Of a stretch of DNA of 19,058 nucleotides, positions 1 through 7,491 are shown piece after piece. The DNA comes from DATIXD01 sp035518875 (GTDB lineage Bacteria; Pseudomonadota; Gammaproteobacteria; Methylococcales; Methylococcaceae). The notes below the pieces were generated by a model. The model was given only the letters and a program-made list of their open reading frames with translations, made no database searches and was not told where the DNA came from. The stretch's first letter is position 1; each line of letters opens with the position of its first letter. The stretch covers positions 1 through 19,058 of the forward strand of contig DATIXD010000151.1 in assembly GCA_035518875.1 (NCBI GenBank). Reading direction: 5' to 3'. Position numbers and translations under genes: made by a program.

Positions 1-870
1 CCGGAGCGTTGCCACCGACGCCTCGAACCGCCCCAGAAAGGCATCGGCAATCGCGTCGACGACGATCAGACGCTTGGCGGCGATGCAGCTTTGCCCCGCA
101 TTTTGGAATCGTGAGGCCACCGCCTGCGATACGGTCCAATCCAGGTCCGCATCTTCGAGCACGATGAAGGCATCGGCACCCCCAAGCTCCAACACGCACT
201 TTTTCAGATGTTCGCCGGCGTGGCTCGCCAACTCGCGTCCGGCACGCTCGCTGCCCGTGAGGGTGACGCCTTGAACCCTGGCGTCGGCGACGACGTCTGC
301 CACCTGATCGGCCGAAATGAGCAGGGTGCGGAATGCCGGTTCGGGGAAACCGGCGCTGTGGAAGACCTCCTCGAGCGCCAGGGCGCATCCGGTGACATTG
401 GACGCGTGCTTCAGCAGCACCGTGTTGCCGGCCATCAGGATCGGTACGGCTGCCCGGCATACCTGCCAGAACGGGAAATTCCAGGGCATCACCACCAGGA
501 TGGTGCCGAGGGGCAGGTAGCTGACGTAACTGCGGCCAGCGTCCGTTTCGATCACCTCGTCCGCCAGAAAGCGTGCACTCTGATCCGCGTAGTAATCGCA
601 GCCCCAGACGCATTTGTCCACTTCGGCCCGCGCTTCACCGATCAGCTTGCCCATTTCCAGGGTCATCAGCCGGGCGAACTCCTCTCGGCGCCCGGCCAAA
701 ATTCGTCCGGCTGCACGCATCAACCCCGCCTTTTCGGAAAGCGGGACAGCCGCCCACTCTTCGGCTGCGGAGGGAATGGCATCCAGCACGGAGTGAAGTC
801 TTTCAGGGGGCCAGGTCTCGTGGACCTGCAAAGTCTCGCCTGTGGCGGGATTGACCGATGACAGTTTCAT
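1..870 (-). CDS. Succinate-semialdehyde dehydrogenase (Sad/GabD-like aldehyde dehydrogenase), C-terminus off the window
   Basis: NAD(P)-dependent oxidation of an aldehyde, most likely succinate semialdehyde to succinate, in the cytoplasm. The reading frame starts at ATG 868-870, behind a good GGAGGG ribosome site, and runs through the left edge of the window, so only residues 1-290 of roughly 455 are visible. Seen: the MPWNFP motif with its catalytic Asn near residue 131, the cofactor-loop motif LTGSERAGRE (about 204-213), the general-base motif LELGGADAF with Glu near 228, and the nucleophile motif GQSCIAAKR with Cys near 262. The motifs and their spacing closely follow E. coli Sad (YneI), which is the basis for the substrate guess. 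Other semialdehyde or aliphatic aldehyde substrates remain possible. It lies 140 bp downstream of the SRPBCC gene on the same strand, with a strong inverted repeat between them, so it may be a separate transcript. Confidence 0.92.
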   Translation of the reverse strand, partial: MKLSSVNPATGETLQVHETWPPERLHSVLDAIPSAAEEWAAVPLSEKAGLMRAAGRILAGRREEFARLMTLEMGKLIGEARAEVDKCVWGCDYYADQSARFLADEVIETDAGRSYVSYLPLGTILVVMPWNFPFWQVCRAAVPILMAGNTVLLKHASNVTGCALALEEVFHSAGFPEPAFRTLLISADQVADVVADARVQGVTLTGSERAGRELASHAGEHLKKCVLELGGADAFIVLEDADLDWTVSQAVASRFQNAGQSCIAAKRLIVVDAIADAFLGRFEASVATLR

Positions 871-964
871 GAACGTCCCTCCGATAGCTTCTGATGCCGT
901 CTCGCGGCGGGCAGCCCGGGCATGCCGAGCGGGGCCGTGACTATTGTGAGCGGATATCTTGAAT

Positions 965-993
965 CGCGGCAAGTCATGGCACGTCTTGCCGCG
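965..993. terminator. Perfect 9-bp inverted repeat between the SRPBCC and aldehyde dehydrogenase genes
   Basis: CGCGGCAAG at 965-973 is the exact reverse complement of CTTGCCGCG at 985-993, with an 11-nt loop. It lies in the 140-bp gap just past the stop of the SRPBCC gene. On the minus strand it could end or attenuate transcription from that gene. No T-run follows it on that strand, so it is not a classic intrinsic terminator, and an operator or RNA-stability role is equally possible. Confidence 0.4.
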
Positions 994-1010
994 CGTCCTT
1001 TTCGGCCGTT

Positions 1011-1484
1011 TCAGCCGGAGGAAATCAGGCGGACCCCGAGAAAACGGGCCAGCCCTTCGCCCCCGGCCTTCATCACCTGTTCATGATTCCAGGCAAAAAC
1101 CGGCGTCATCGCCGGAGCGAGCGAATTCATCCATCTTTTCGCTATGCGGACGTTCCACAAGTGACGGATGATCGTGGTGGAACCTTGGGGCTCAAACTCC
1201 CAGCGCCCGATCCCCTCGACCTCGCCCGAAATCAGGCCCTCGAGCAGAACGGGCCGGTCGACCCGGGTCACATGAATATCGAAGGAGAGCTTGTAGGGGA
1301 GCTTGGTGCGCCAAATGTAGCGGCGAGTTGAACCCACACCGGAGGGCTCTCCTGCAACCGTTTCGGTGACCCGTTCGATAAAGGGCCACCATCGTGGATC
1401 CATTTGAGTGCTTACGATGGCGTCCCAAACCGTGTCAACGGGTGCATCGAGGTGCCATAGGGTCCTAAACGAGTATTCGTTCAT
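1011..1484 (-). CDS. SRPBCC-fold protein (polyketide cyclase/dehydrase-like)
   Basis: A 157-residue protein with the usual length and opening of the START/Bet v1-like SRPBCC superfamily: an N-terminal strand with 'LDAPVDTVWDAIVS', then 'DPRWWPFIERV', and a long C-terminal helix around residues 128-150. Such proteins form a helix-grip cavity that binds small hydrophobic ligands. No catalytic residues can be assigned, so the ligand is unknown. The start lies 21 bp after the stop of the Amt gene, on the same strand, and has no strong ribosome site of its own. This suggests co-transcription with, and perhaps translational coupling to, the ammonium transporter. Why an SRPBCC protein follows amt is not evident from the sequence. 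Confidence 0.8.
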   Translation of the reverse strand: MNEYSFRTLWHLDAPVDTVWDAIVSTQMDPRWWPFIERVTETVAGEPSGVGSTRRYIWRTKLPYKLSFDIHVTRVDRPVLLEGLISGEVEGIGRWEFEPQGSTTIIRHLWNVRIAKRWMNSLAPAMTPVFAWNHEQVMKAGGEGLARFLGVRLISSG

Positions 1485-1505
1485 GCTGACGGCTTATCCA
1501 GCGAT

Positions 1506-2711
1506 TCACCAGCCGGCTTCCTTTTCCGGCGAGGCGGAGATCTTGTGGATGGTGAGATCGGCTCCGCGGAATTCTTCCTCCGGATCGAGCCTCAAACCGA
1601 CCGTGACTCTGAGCAGTCCGTAGACGACGAAGCCGCCGGCCAGTGCAATGGCCACCCCGATGAGAGTACCGATGGCCTGGGAAGTGAAACTGACCCGCCC
1701 CAATCCGCCCAGTGCGCTTTGGCCGAAGATGCCCGCCGCGATGCCGCCCCACGCCCCGCAGAGGCCATGCAGCGGCCACACGCCGAGTACGTCGTCGATC
1801 TTCCAGCGGTTCTGGGTCAGCGTGAACATGTGCACGAACAGGACGCCGGCAATCGCGCCTACCGTCAATGCACCAACAGGATGCATCAGGTCCGAACCGG
1901 CGCATACGGCGACCAGGCCCGCCAAAGGGCCGTTGTGCACGAAACCCGGATCGTTGCGACCCATGAGCAAAGCCGCCAGCGTGCCGCCCACCATGGCCAT
2001 CAGGGAGTTCATCGCCACCAGGCCGCTGACCGCATTTAGGGTCTGTGCCGACATCACGTTGAAGCCGAACCAGCCGACGGTCAGAACCCACGCACCCAGC
2101 GCCAGGAACGGAATGCTGGAAGGGGGATGGGAGGACATGCCGCCGTCGCGGAGATAGCGGCCTCGGCGCGGACCCAACAGCAACACGGCGACCAGCCCGA
2201 CCCAGCCACCCACGGCATGCACCACCACGGAACCGGCGAAGTCATGGAAGGCCGCACCGAACGATTGCTCCAGCCAGGCCTGCAGGCCCAAATTCCTGTT
2301 CCAGGCTAAGCCCTCGAAGAAGGGATAGATGAAACCGACCAGCGCAAATGTGGCGGCTATCTGCGGGTTGAACTTGGCACGTTCGGCGATGCCGCCGGAT
2401 ACGATGGCGGGGATCGCGGCGGCGAAAGTCAGCAGAAAGAAGAATTTGACCAGTTCGTAACCACTGTTTTGCGCCAGGTGCTCGGCGCCGGCGAAAAACT
2501 GCGCGCCGTAAGCGACGTAATAGCCGATAAAAAAGTAAGCCACGGTGGACATGGCGAAGTCCGCCAGGATTTTCACCAGGGCATTGACCTGGTTCTTCCG
2601 CCGCACGGTGCCGACTTCGAGAAACGCGAAACCGGCGTGCATGGCCAGCACCATCACCGCGCCCAATAGAATGAAAAGAACATCGTTGCTTTTTGTGATC
2701 GTGTCCATCAT
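1506..2711 (-). CDS. amt: Ammonium transporter, Amt/MEP/Rh family
   Basis: Inner-membrane channel that takes up ammonium. The translation (401 residues from ATG 2709-2711) is almost entirely hydrophobic segments, consistent with the family's 11 helices. Seen: the conserved substrate-site Asp in HDFAGSVVVH (about residue 157), the twin-His pore pair (His165 in VVHAVGG and His315 in WPLHGLCG), and the IPAIVSGGIAERAKF block. The frame is open upstream to 2792, but the AGGAG ribosome site lies immediately before two adjacent ATGs (2709-2711 and 2706-2708). The second has the better spacing, so either of these is the start rather than the longer form. No glnK/PII gene is adjacent, and I found no convincing sigma-54 promoter upstream, although nitrogen control would be expected for the family. 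The C-terminal tail is short and ends EKEAGW. Confidence 0.93.
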   Translation of the reverse strand: MMDTITKSNDVLFILLGAVMVLAMHAGFAFLEVGTVRRKNQVNALVKILADFAMSTVAYFFIGYYVAYGAQFFAGAEHLAQNSGYELVKFFFLLTFAAAIPAIVSGGIAERAKFNPQIAATFALVGFIYPFFEGLAWNRNLGLQAWLEQSFGAAFHDFAGSVVVHAVGGWVGLVAVLLLGPRRGRYLRDGGMSSHPPSSIPFLALGAWVLTVGWFGFNVMSAQTLNAVSGLVAMNSLMAMVGGTLAALLMGRNDPGFVHNGPLAGLVAVCAGSDLMHPVGALTVGAIAGVLFVHMFTLTQNRWKIDDVLGVWPLHGLCGAWGGIAAGIFGQSALGGLGRVSFTSQAIGTLIGVAIALAGGFVVYGLLRVTVGLRLDPEEEFRGADLTIHKISASPEKEAGW

Positions 2712-3094
2712 GGCTCCTCTTGAATCGATGGCCTGCAAAAGCAAGAAACGGGCCTCTTTATAAAAAGCCGAGTTTGCCTTGATTTGGCGCACAAGAATTC
2801 AAAAAGGTGCAGGTTGTTACGAATCGTATTGGTGCGCGCAAGCGGTGGCCGCACCATTCATGGACATTCTAATGAACCTCAAGCGCTGTGAACGTACGTG
2901 ATGCGTGCCAGCCCGATTTCGATGGCTAACGATACAAAACGCCTACGGTTGCGTTTTCGCGGCAAGCATCTTGAATTAATCGGATCCTTTGGATACCGTG
3001 CTTTCGCGCCGTTCGCCTTCCTCCCCATGGGCGTGCACAAGCGCATCGGCTTGGCCTGGTCGAATCGGCGTTCTTTTCCATTAGGAGAAATTTT
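2712..3094. other. Gap between degP-like gene and amt: promoter region and one hairpin, no convincing gene
   Basis: This 383-bp stretch is the upstream region of amt and the downstream region of the protease gene, both on the minus strand. It holds a hairpin with arms TGGTGCG (2830-2836) and CGCACCA (2850-2856) and a 13-nt loop. An AT-rich TATAAA lies about 50 bp upstream of the amt start on the minus strand, without a matching -35. Open frames on both strands lack recognisable protein features and ribosome sites. Confidence 0.5.
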
Positions 3095-4222
3095 TCAATT
3101 ACCAGCCTGCAATTGCACGGCCACGTCCGTTTCTGTCTCACCACGCCGCACCGAAAGACGTACCTTCTGGCCGATCCGGTAGTCGTCCAGCACAGCCGAA
3201 AGCTTACCCACACTATCAACCGGTTTACCCTCCACGGCGGTGATGATGTCGCCTGGAATCAGGCGGCCGTCGGGCAGAAGAGTGGCGCCCTTGAGCCCGG
3301 CCGCCTCAGCGGCGGAACCGGGATTCACTTTCAACACCACGACCCCGATTACCCCCAGCCGCTGGCTGACCATCTGGTTGAGCCCCTCGTCCACGGCGAT
3401 GCCCAAGGCTGGCCGGATGTATTGGCCGCGGCCGATGAGCTGCGGCACCACCCGATTGACGGTGTCGGCCGGCACCGCGAAACCCACACCGGAAAACGCG
3501 CCCGAAGGACTGTAGATGGCGGTATTGATGCCGATCAGCCGGCCGGCGGAATCCAACAGGGGACCGCCGGAATTGCCGGGGTTGATCGCGGCGTCGGTCT
3601 GGATCAGATGTTCGATAGTGACGCCGTTTTCCTCGGTCAGGGAACGATCCAGCGCCGAGACGATGCCGGTGGTGAGCGACCAGTCCAAACCGAACGGGTT
3701 GCCGATGGCAAATACCTTCTGCCCCACCTTGAGATCGTGGCTGGCGCCGATGGGTACCGGCGAAAGCGCAGTTAAGCCCACGCCGATCTTCAGCACAGCG
3801 AGATCATGAGCCTTGCTCGCGCCGACCAGGGCGGCCTTGTAGTCGCGCCCGTCGGCGAGCTTAACCGTGGCCTCGCTGGCACCTTCCACCACGTGAAAAT
3901 TGGTCACCACGTGGCCGGCTTCGTCCCAGATGAAGCCGGAGCCGGTTCCCCGGGGAATGCTGAACACGTTGCGCGTCCAGGGATCCATTACCCGTTGCAG
4001 GGTCGAGATGTAGACCACCGAATTTTTCGCTCTTTCGAACAGTTCGACGGTGGTTTTTTCTTCTTGCGAAAGTTCTCCGCGCGCGCTGATGGGGCGAGGT
4101 TGGACATCCTGCGCCGCCAAAGCGGTCTGGAGGCCTGGACCGATATTCCAGAGCCCCAAGAGAAGCGCGGCGGTCGCCGACCAAAGCGGATAACGAGTGG
4201 AGGGATTGCGGTTTGGTTTCAT
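3095..4222 (-). CDS. Trypsin-like periplasmic serine protease, DegP/HtrA family with one PDZ domain
   Basis: Exported protease and chaperone that degrades or refolds damaged envelope proteins. The chosen start, ATG 4220-4222, has AGGAGAG six bases upstream and begins a signal peptide (basic residues 1-10, hydrophobic core about 13-35, likely cleavage after ALAA near residue 37). The open frame extends to 4342, but with no ribosome site. The mature chain shows the catalytic triad: His110 (TNFHVV), Asp140 (KAHDLAVLKI) and Ser218 (INPGNSGGPL). A single PDZ domain occupies about residues 268-372. At 375 residues it resembles the short HhoA/Deg1-type proteases more than E. coli DegP, which has two PDZ domains. 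It starts 91 bp after the trxC stop and is probably expressed with it. The LA-loop region (VMDPWTRNVFSIP) is short. Confidence 0.92.
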   Translation of the reverse strand: MKPNRNPSTRYPLWSATAALLLGLWNIGPGLQTALAAQDVQPRPISARGELSQEEKTTVELFERAKNSVVYISTLQRVMDPWTRNVFSIPRGTGSGFIWDEAGHVVTNFHVVEGASEATVKLADGRDYKAALVGASKAHDLAVLKIGVGLTALSPVPIGASHDLKVGQKVFAIGNPFGLDWSLTTGIVSALDRSLTEENGVTIEHLIQTDAAINPGNSGGPLLDSAGRLIGINTAIYSPSGAFSGVGFAVPADTVNRVVPQLIGRGQYIRPALGIAVDEGLNQMVSQRLGVIGVVVLKVNPGSAAEAAGLKGATLLPDGRLIPGDIITAVEGKPVDSVGKLSAVLDDYRIGQKVRLSVRRGETETDVAVQLQAGN

Positions 4223-4313
4223 GGGAACTCTCCTGTAGGTGGGAAATTTCATGGCGGACAATCTGCGTCGGGCGGTCAGGTCGACGGGCTTCGATTCGGC
4301 CAGCGGGAAAGCA

Positions 4314-4748
4314 TCAGGCATGCCCCTGCACCCAGCGGACAATATCCTGGACCCCTAGGGCGCCCGTCTGTCGGGCCACTTCTCGGCCATGCCGGAAAAT
4401 GGCCAGCGTGGGAATGCTGCGGATACCGAAACGGGCGGCAATTGCCGGCTCCTCTTCGGTGTTGACTTTGCCGAGACGAAAGCCGGGTTCCAGCAAGGCC
4501 GCCGCCTGGTCGAAGGCCGGGGTCATCATCCGGCAGGGGCCGCACCAGGGCGCCCAGAAGTCGACCACCAGGGGAATATCGCTACGCGCGGCGAAGCGAT
4601 CGAAATCCACGGTCCTGAACGCGAGGGGGCGTCCCTCGAACAAGGGTTTACGGCAACGCCCGCAGGTGGGCTTGTCCTCAAGGTGCGACACCGGCAGGCG
4701 GTTGATGGTCTGGCAATGGGGGCAAGCAATGTGCAAGGCCTCGGTCAT
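4314..4748 (-). CDS. trxC: Thioredoxin 2 (zinc-binding thioredoxin TrxC)
   Basis: Cytoplasmic thiol-disulfide reductant of 144 residues. The N-terminal extension holds two CxxC pairs (Cys9/Cys12 in CPHC and Cys29/Cys32 in CGRC) that bind zinc, the hallmark of TrxC. The thioredoxin domain has the canonical active site WCGPC (residues 68-72) and the cis-proline motif SIPT (Pro113). E. coli trxC is controlled by OxyR; no such site is evident here. The ribosome site is weak. The gene lies between cbpM, from which it is separated by a 180-bp repeat-bearing spacer, and the protease gene, all on the minus strand. That fits a stress and protein-repair cluster. Confidence 0.93.
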   Translation of the reverse strand: MTEALHIACPHCQTINRLPVSHLEDKPTCGRCRKPLFEGRPLAFRTVDFDRFAARSDIPLVVDFWAPWCGPCRMMTPAFDQAAALLEPGFRLGKVNTEEEPAIAARFGIRSIPTLAIFRHGREVARQTGALGVQDIVRWVQGHA

Positions 4749-4760
4749 GGAATTTACTCA

Positions 4761-4931
4761 GTAGGGGAAAACCAGGGTTGGTTTGCATCACCGATTCGTC
4801 GGGAGCGAATCGGGACGCGAGAAATCCTTCTGGAACGGGTTTGCGCTGCGGAACGCCGGCCCTCTGAACGGACTCCAAGAATAGAGTCGGCGATGCGCCC
4901 GTAGGGGGCAAACCAGGTGTGGTTTGCATCA
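4761..4931. repeat. Pair of near-identical ~31-bp hairpin repeats boxing ~110 bp (possible REP pair or small MITE)
   Basis: Copy A (4761-4790) and copy B (4901-4931) both begin GTAGGGG, both contain AAACCA-N4-TGGTTT, and both end TGGTTTGCATCA. They differ at only a few positions. In copy B the stem is 8 bp (GCAAACCA 4908-4915 and TGGTTTGC 4920-4927, loop GGTG). In copy A it is 6 bp (4769-4774 and 4779-4784). Just inside copy A is another perfect hairpin, CCGATTCG (4791-4798) and CGAATCGG (4806-4813). Copy B overlaps the cbpM stop codon. No transposase is present. The layout suggests a repetitive extragenic element between cbpM and trxC, which may also act as a terminator or mRNA-end stabiliser. 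Confidence 0.65.
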
Positions 4932-5252
4932 ATCTACTGGCACGCCCGCCCGCCGCAATCGGGCCCGCAGCCGTTCGGTTTCCTCCAGCAGATCGAGGAT
5001 GACGGCCGCCGCTTCGAGATTCACCTCGAAATCCCGTATCAAGCGCAGCAGCTTGCGGGCGCGGCCGAGGTCGCTGGCGCCGAAACGCCAGGCGGACCTT
5101 CCGGCGCCTTCCGGTGACAACACGCCCATGTCCACCAGTTCCGCGATCCAATCGAGATCAGCGCCACAGGCCAGCGCCAGTTCTTCCAGAGACAAGTCGC
5201 CGTGATCGCCGACCCAGACGCTGACGCTCGACGTAACGATAGCTTCGGTCAT
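4929..5252 (-). CDS. cbpM: Chaperone modulator CbpM (MerR-like inhibitor of CbpA)
   Basis: A 107-residue cytoplasmic protein that in E. coli binds the J domain of CbpA and blocks both its co-chaperone activity and its DNA binding. Seen: an N-terminal MerR-like helical part (SLEELALACGADLDWIAELV, then MGVLSPEG), the WRFGASDLGRARKLLRL segment, and a C-terminal helix and coiled-coil rich in Leu and Arg (about residues 75-103). Length and motif order are typical for the family. The start is 3 bp beyond the cbpA stop codon, so the two are translated as a unit, which is the usual cbpA-cbpM order. The stop codon lies inside the right-hand copy of a local repeat, so the last codons may have been altered by an insertion. 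Confidence 0.9.
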   Translation of the reverse strand: MTEAIVTSSVSVWVGDHGDLSLEELALACGADLDWIAELVDMGVLSPEGAGRSAWRFGASDLGRARKLLRLIRDFEVNLEAAAVILDLLEETERLRARLRRAGVPVD

Positions 5253-5255
5253 GGC

Positions 5256-6182
5256 TCAAACCCCCAGGCTTCGGCGCGGATTGAAGGCCAATTGCCGCGC
5301 CATCGTTTGATAGAGTTCTCTCGCCTGTTCGCTGTCCGCCGGAGGCAGCACGACTTCCAGCACGAGATAAAGGTCTCCGGGCGGGTCGCCGGGAATCCCG
5401 CGTCCCTTAAGGCGCAGCTTGCGTCCGTTTTGCGACTTGGCGGGAATCCGCACCTCGACGGTGCCAGCCGGCGTCGGCGCCTTGATCGAAGCCCCCAAGG
5501 CCGCCTCCCAAGGCGCCACCGGCAGAGTGAGGTAGAGATCGCGACCTTCGACCCGATAAAAACGATGCGGCTTGAAATGTACTTCCAGAAAGAGGTCGCC
5601 GCTGGGACCGCCTTCCAAACCCGGAGCACCTTGACCGGCCAGGCGGATGAGCTGGCCTTCGCGGATGCCTTTGGGAACTTGCACTTGGAGGGTGCGTTCG
5701 CGCATCACCAAACGGCCCTGTTCGTCGAGTTGCGGCACGCGCAGGCTGAAGGTACGGCTCGCGCCGTGAAAGGCATCGTCCAGATCGATGAGGATCCTGA
5801 CGTGATGATCGTCACCACGGGCACGAAAGCCTCGGACGCGACGCCCGAACCCGCCGAACAGGCTGTTGAAGAAATCGCTGAAGTCCGATTCATAGCCGAA
5901 GGGTCCGCGGGTGAAGTCGAAGCCCTGACCCCAATCGGGCGGCGGACGGAACTCCTGGCCACTACGATAGCCGGCACCCAACCGATCGTATGCCGCCCGT
6001 TTCTCCGGATCCCCCAATACCTCGTACGCCTCGTTGATTTCCTTCATCCGGGCTTCCGCGTCTTTCTCCTTGCTGACGTCGGGGTGGTATTTGCGCGCCA
6101 GCTTGCGATAGGCTTTCCTGATCGCATCATCCTTCGCCGAACGCTCGATTCCGAGTATCTTGTAATAATCCTTAAATTCCAA
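5256..6182 (-). CDS. cbpA: Curved-DNA-binding protein / DnaJ-like co-chaperone CbpA
   Basis: Hsp40 co-chaperone of 308 residues that stimulates DnaK and, in E. coli, also binds curved DNA in the nucleoid. The J domain is residues 1-70, with the essential HPD tripeptide at 33-35 (KYHPDVSKEKD). A Gly/Phe-rich linker follows (about 75-115, with FGYESDFSDFFNSLFGGFG). Two C-terminal beta-sandwich substrate-binding domains come next (about 120-290), with PKGIREGQLIRLAGQG and KNGRKLRLKGRGIPG-like blocks. There is no zinc-finger region, which separates it from DnaJ. It is followed by cbpM after 3 bp. It faces away from two hsp20 genes, so the intergenic region near 6440-6640 probably carries stress-regulated promoters in both directions, although I could not identify a clear sigma-32 consensus. 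Confidence 0.94.
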   Translation of the reverse strand: MEFKDYYKILGIERSAKDDAIRKAYRKLARKYHPDVSKEKDAEARMKEINEAYEVLGDPEKRAAYDRLGAGYRSGQEFRPPPDWGQGFDFTRGPFGYESDFSDFFNSLFGGFGRRVRGFRARGDDHHVRILIDLDDAFHGASRTFSLRVPQLDEQGRLVMRERTLQVQVPKGIREGQLIRLAGQGAPGLEGGPSGDLFLEVHFKPHRFYRVEGRDLYLTLPVAPWEAALGASIKAPTPAGTVEVRIPAKSQNGRKLRLKGRGIPGDPPGDLYLVLEVVLPPADSEQARELYQTMARQLAFNPRRSLGV

Positions 6183-6206
6183 TGTGTTAGCCTTCGTTTG
6201 GTCGGG

Positions 6207-6440
6207 TCAGCGCATAATGCTGAGCGGCTCATCCGGAATTACGCTCACTGCCATCGTCAGAGTGAAACCTTGATTGCTAAGGTGGCGACGGAGGCTTGCC
6301 AGATCGCGCCGTTGGGCATTCGGTGAGGCGCTCTCTGATTTCGTTTGATCCTGCATGGCACGCTCGAAGCCTGGCAAAAACTCGGTGCCCGGACTGCACT
6401 CCTGGAGTCGGCCATTGATTTCGACCCGAGTGGTCACCAT
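6207..6440 (-). CDS. Possible small protein of 77 residues upstream of cbpA
   Basis: Open frame on the same strand, ending 24 bp before the cbpA start. The product is soluble and mixed-charge, with no transmembrane segment or Cys cluster, and I do not recognise a family. The central part (about residues 31-57) is rich in Gln, Ser and Arg and looks helical. No ribosome site precedes the ATG. Instead the sequence GATAATATG puts a -10-like hexamer directly against the start codon. The region could therefore be the cbpA promoter and leader rather than a gene, or the ORF could be leaderless. Its position as first gene of the cbpA run is its main support. Confidence 0.35.
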   Translation of the reverse strand: MVTTRVEINGRLQECSPGTEFLPGFERAMQDQTKSESASPNAQRRDLASLRRHLSNQGFTLTMAVSVIPDEPLSIMR

Positions 6441-6644
6441 ATTATCGCTTGACTGACCAGGAAGACAGAATGGCTGAATTCGCTGCTTTGACGTGAAAGT
6501 CGCGAAACGAATACCTTATTCCCCTTCTTCCTTAGGCAGAAGATCGGGGAACGGGGCTGTCATGGCGGGAGCGCTTCTCATCATCGTGGAAGGCGCGATC
6601 CGTCATGTCCATTGGATCGATCATTCAAGTTAAGGAGGTCTACC

Positions 6645-7094
6645 ATGTACGAGTCCTTGTTACGTTTTCCAACCGGCATCTTCTCCGAGTTCGACAGGAT
6701 GCAGAACGAAATGGAACAGATGTTCGGAGCGCTGGGTGTGCCCAAAAGCATCCGAGCTGTAACACGCGGTTTTCCCGCCGTCAACATCGGCACCGGCCCC
6801 AAGTCTGTCGAGGTTTATGCCTTCGCGCCCGGCGTCGATCCATCCAAGCTGGAAGTCAGCGTGGACCGCGGGCTTTTGACCATCGCCGGGCAACGCTCGA
6901 GCGAGTTGCCGGCCGAAAGCGACAAAGTCAGCGTGTATGCGGATGAGCGTTTTACCGGTGCCTTCAAGAGAGTCGTGAGCCTGCCACAGGACGTAGACCC
7001 AGCGGGCATCGAGGCCCGCTACCGGGACGGCGTGCTGAGGGTATCGGTGCCGATCCGCGAATCGGTGCAACCCAAGCGAATCGAAGTGAAATAA
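6645..7094 (+). CDS. Small heat-shock protein, Hsp20/alpha-crystallin family (first copy)
   Basis: ATP-independent holdase that keeps unfolding proteins soluble. The 149-residue product has an N-terminal arm with an IbpA-like FDRMQNEMEQMF helix (residues 16-27). The alpha-crystallin domain (about 42-136) has the conserved AxxxxGVL block as ARYRDGVLRVSVP, and the C-terminal tail carries an I-x-V motif (IEV). The start is ATG 6645-6647, placed 6 bases after a strong AAGGAGG; the frame opens 33 bases earlier, but without a ribosome site. A second Hsp20 follows after 19 bp and the pair is surely co-transcribed. The leader has a CGATCC/GGATCG hairpin (6596-6601 with 6614-6619) just upstream of the ribosome site. 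The run of cbpA genes is divergent to it. Confidence 0.93.
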   Translation: MYESLLRFPTGIFSEFDRMQNEMEQMFGALGVPKSIRAVTRGFPAVNIGTGPKSVEVYAFAPGVDPSKLEVSVDRGLLTIAGQRSSELPAESDKVSVYADERFTGAFKRVVSLPQDVDPAGIEARYRDGVLRVSVPIRESVQPKRIEVK

Positions 7095-7113
7095 GCGACG
7101 GAGGAACAGAGCC

Positions 7114-7491
7114 ATGAGCGAGAAACAGGACATCACCAAACGCGAGGAAACTCGACTGGGGCCGGCGATGTTGCCGCCGGTGGACATCGTGGAGGATGAA
7201 ACGGGTATCAGCCTGATCGCGGATCTTCCGGGCGTAGCCAAAGACAAGCTCACCGTGCGCATGGACGGCCAGAGCCTATTGATCGAGGGTGAGATAGCGA
7301 TGGACACGCCGGAAGGGATGGAAGCCAGTTACGCCGAAATCCGTTCCCCCGCCTACCGCAGGAGCTTCAACCTGAGCCGGGACCTGGATCCCTCCAAGAT
7401 CGAAGCGCAATTCAAGGATGGCGTGTTGAGGCTGCGGATCCCTAAAGCCGAACATGCCCAGCCGCGCAAGATCGCCGTTACCGTAGGCTGA
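7114..7491 (+). CDS. Small heat-shock protein, Hsp20/alpha-crystallin family (second copy)
   Basis: A second holdase of 125 residues, distinct in sequence from its upstream neighbour. The alpha-crystallin domain covers about residues 20-115, with VDIVEDETGISLIADLPGV at its start and the conserved AQFKDGVLRLRIPK block. The tail has an I-x-V motif (KIAV). The N-terminal arm is short and charged (MSEKQDITKREE), unlike the helix-rich arm of the first copy. Ribosome site GGAGG lies about 9 bases before the ATG. Two different small heat-shock proteins made from one transcript often form mixed oligomers, as IbpA and IbpB do in E. coli; that is an inference here. A strong hairpin follows at 7510-7536. 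Confidence 0.93.
   Translation: MSEKQDITKREETRLGPAMLPPVDIVEDETGISLIADLPGVAKDKLTVRMDGQSLLIEGEIAMDTPEGMEASYAEIRSPAYRRSFNLSRDLDPSKIEAQFKDGVLRLRIPKAEHAQPRKIAVTVG

Noticed and set aside
208..861. 217-codon plus-strand frame over the aldehyde dehydrogenase
   Set aside because: It is antisense to a gene with all catalytic motifs of the family, and its own translation shows no recognisable domain or ribosome site.
2898..3219. Frames of 94-97 codons on both strands near the end of the protease gene
   Set aside because: They overlap the protease C-terminus in other phases and show no conserved sequence or initiation signal.
5202..6326. 374-codon plus-strand frame over cbpA
   Set aside because: Long only because GC-rich coding DNA leaves the opposite strand open. 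The minus-strand product has the J domain HPD motif and correct length.
6481..6530. Sigma-32 promoter for hsp20 (CCCC at 6521-6524)
   Set aside because: No CTTGAA-like -35 lies at the right distance, and the only TTGACG nearby gives a poor sigma-70 match.
6596..6645. RNA thermometer (ROSE or fourU) before the first hsp20
   Set aside because: There is a 6-bp hairpin upstream, but it does not cover the AAGGAGG ribosome site. Neither the UYGCU element of ROSE nor a run of four U facing the site is present.
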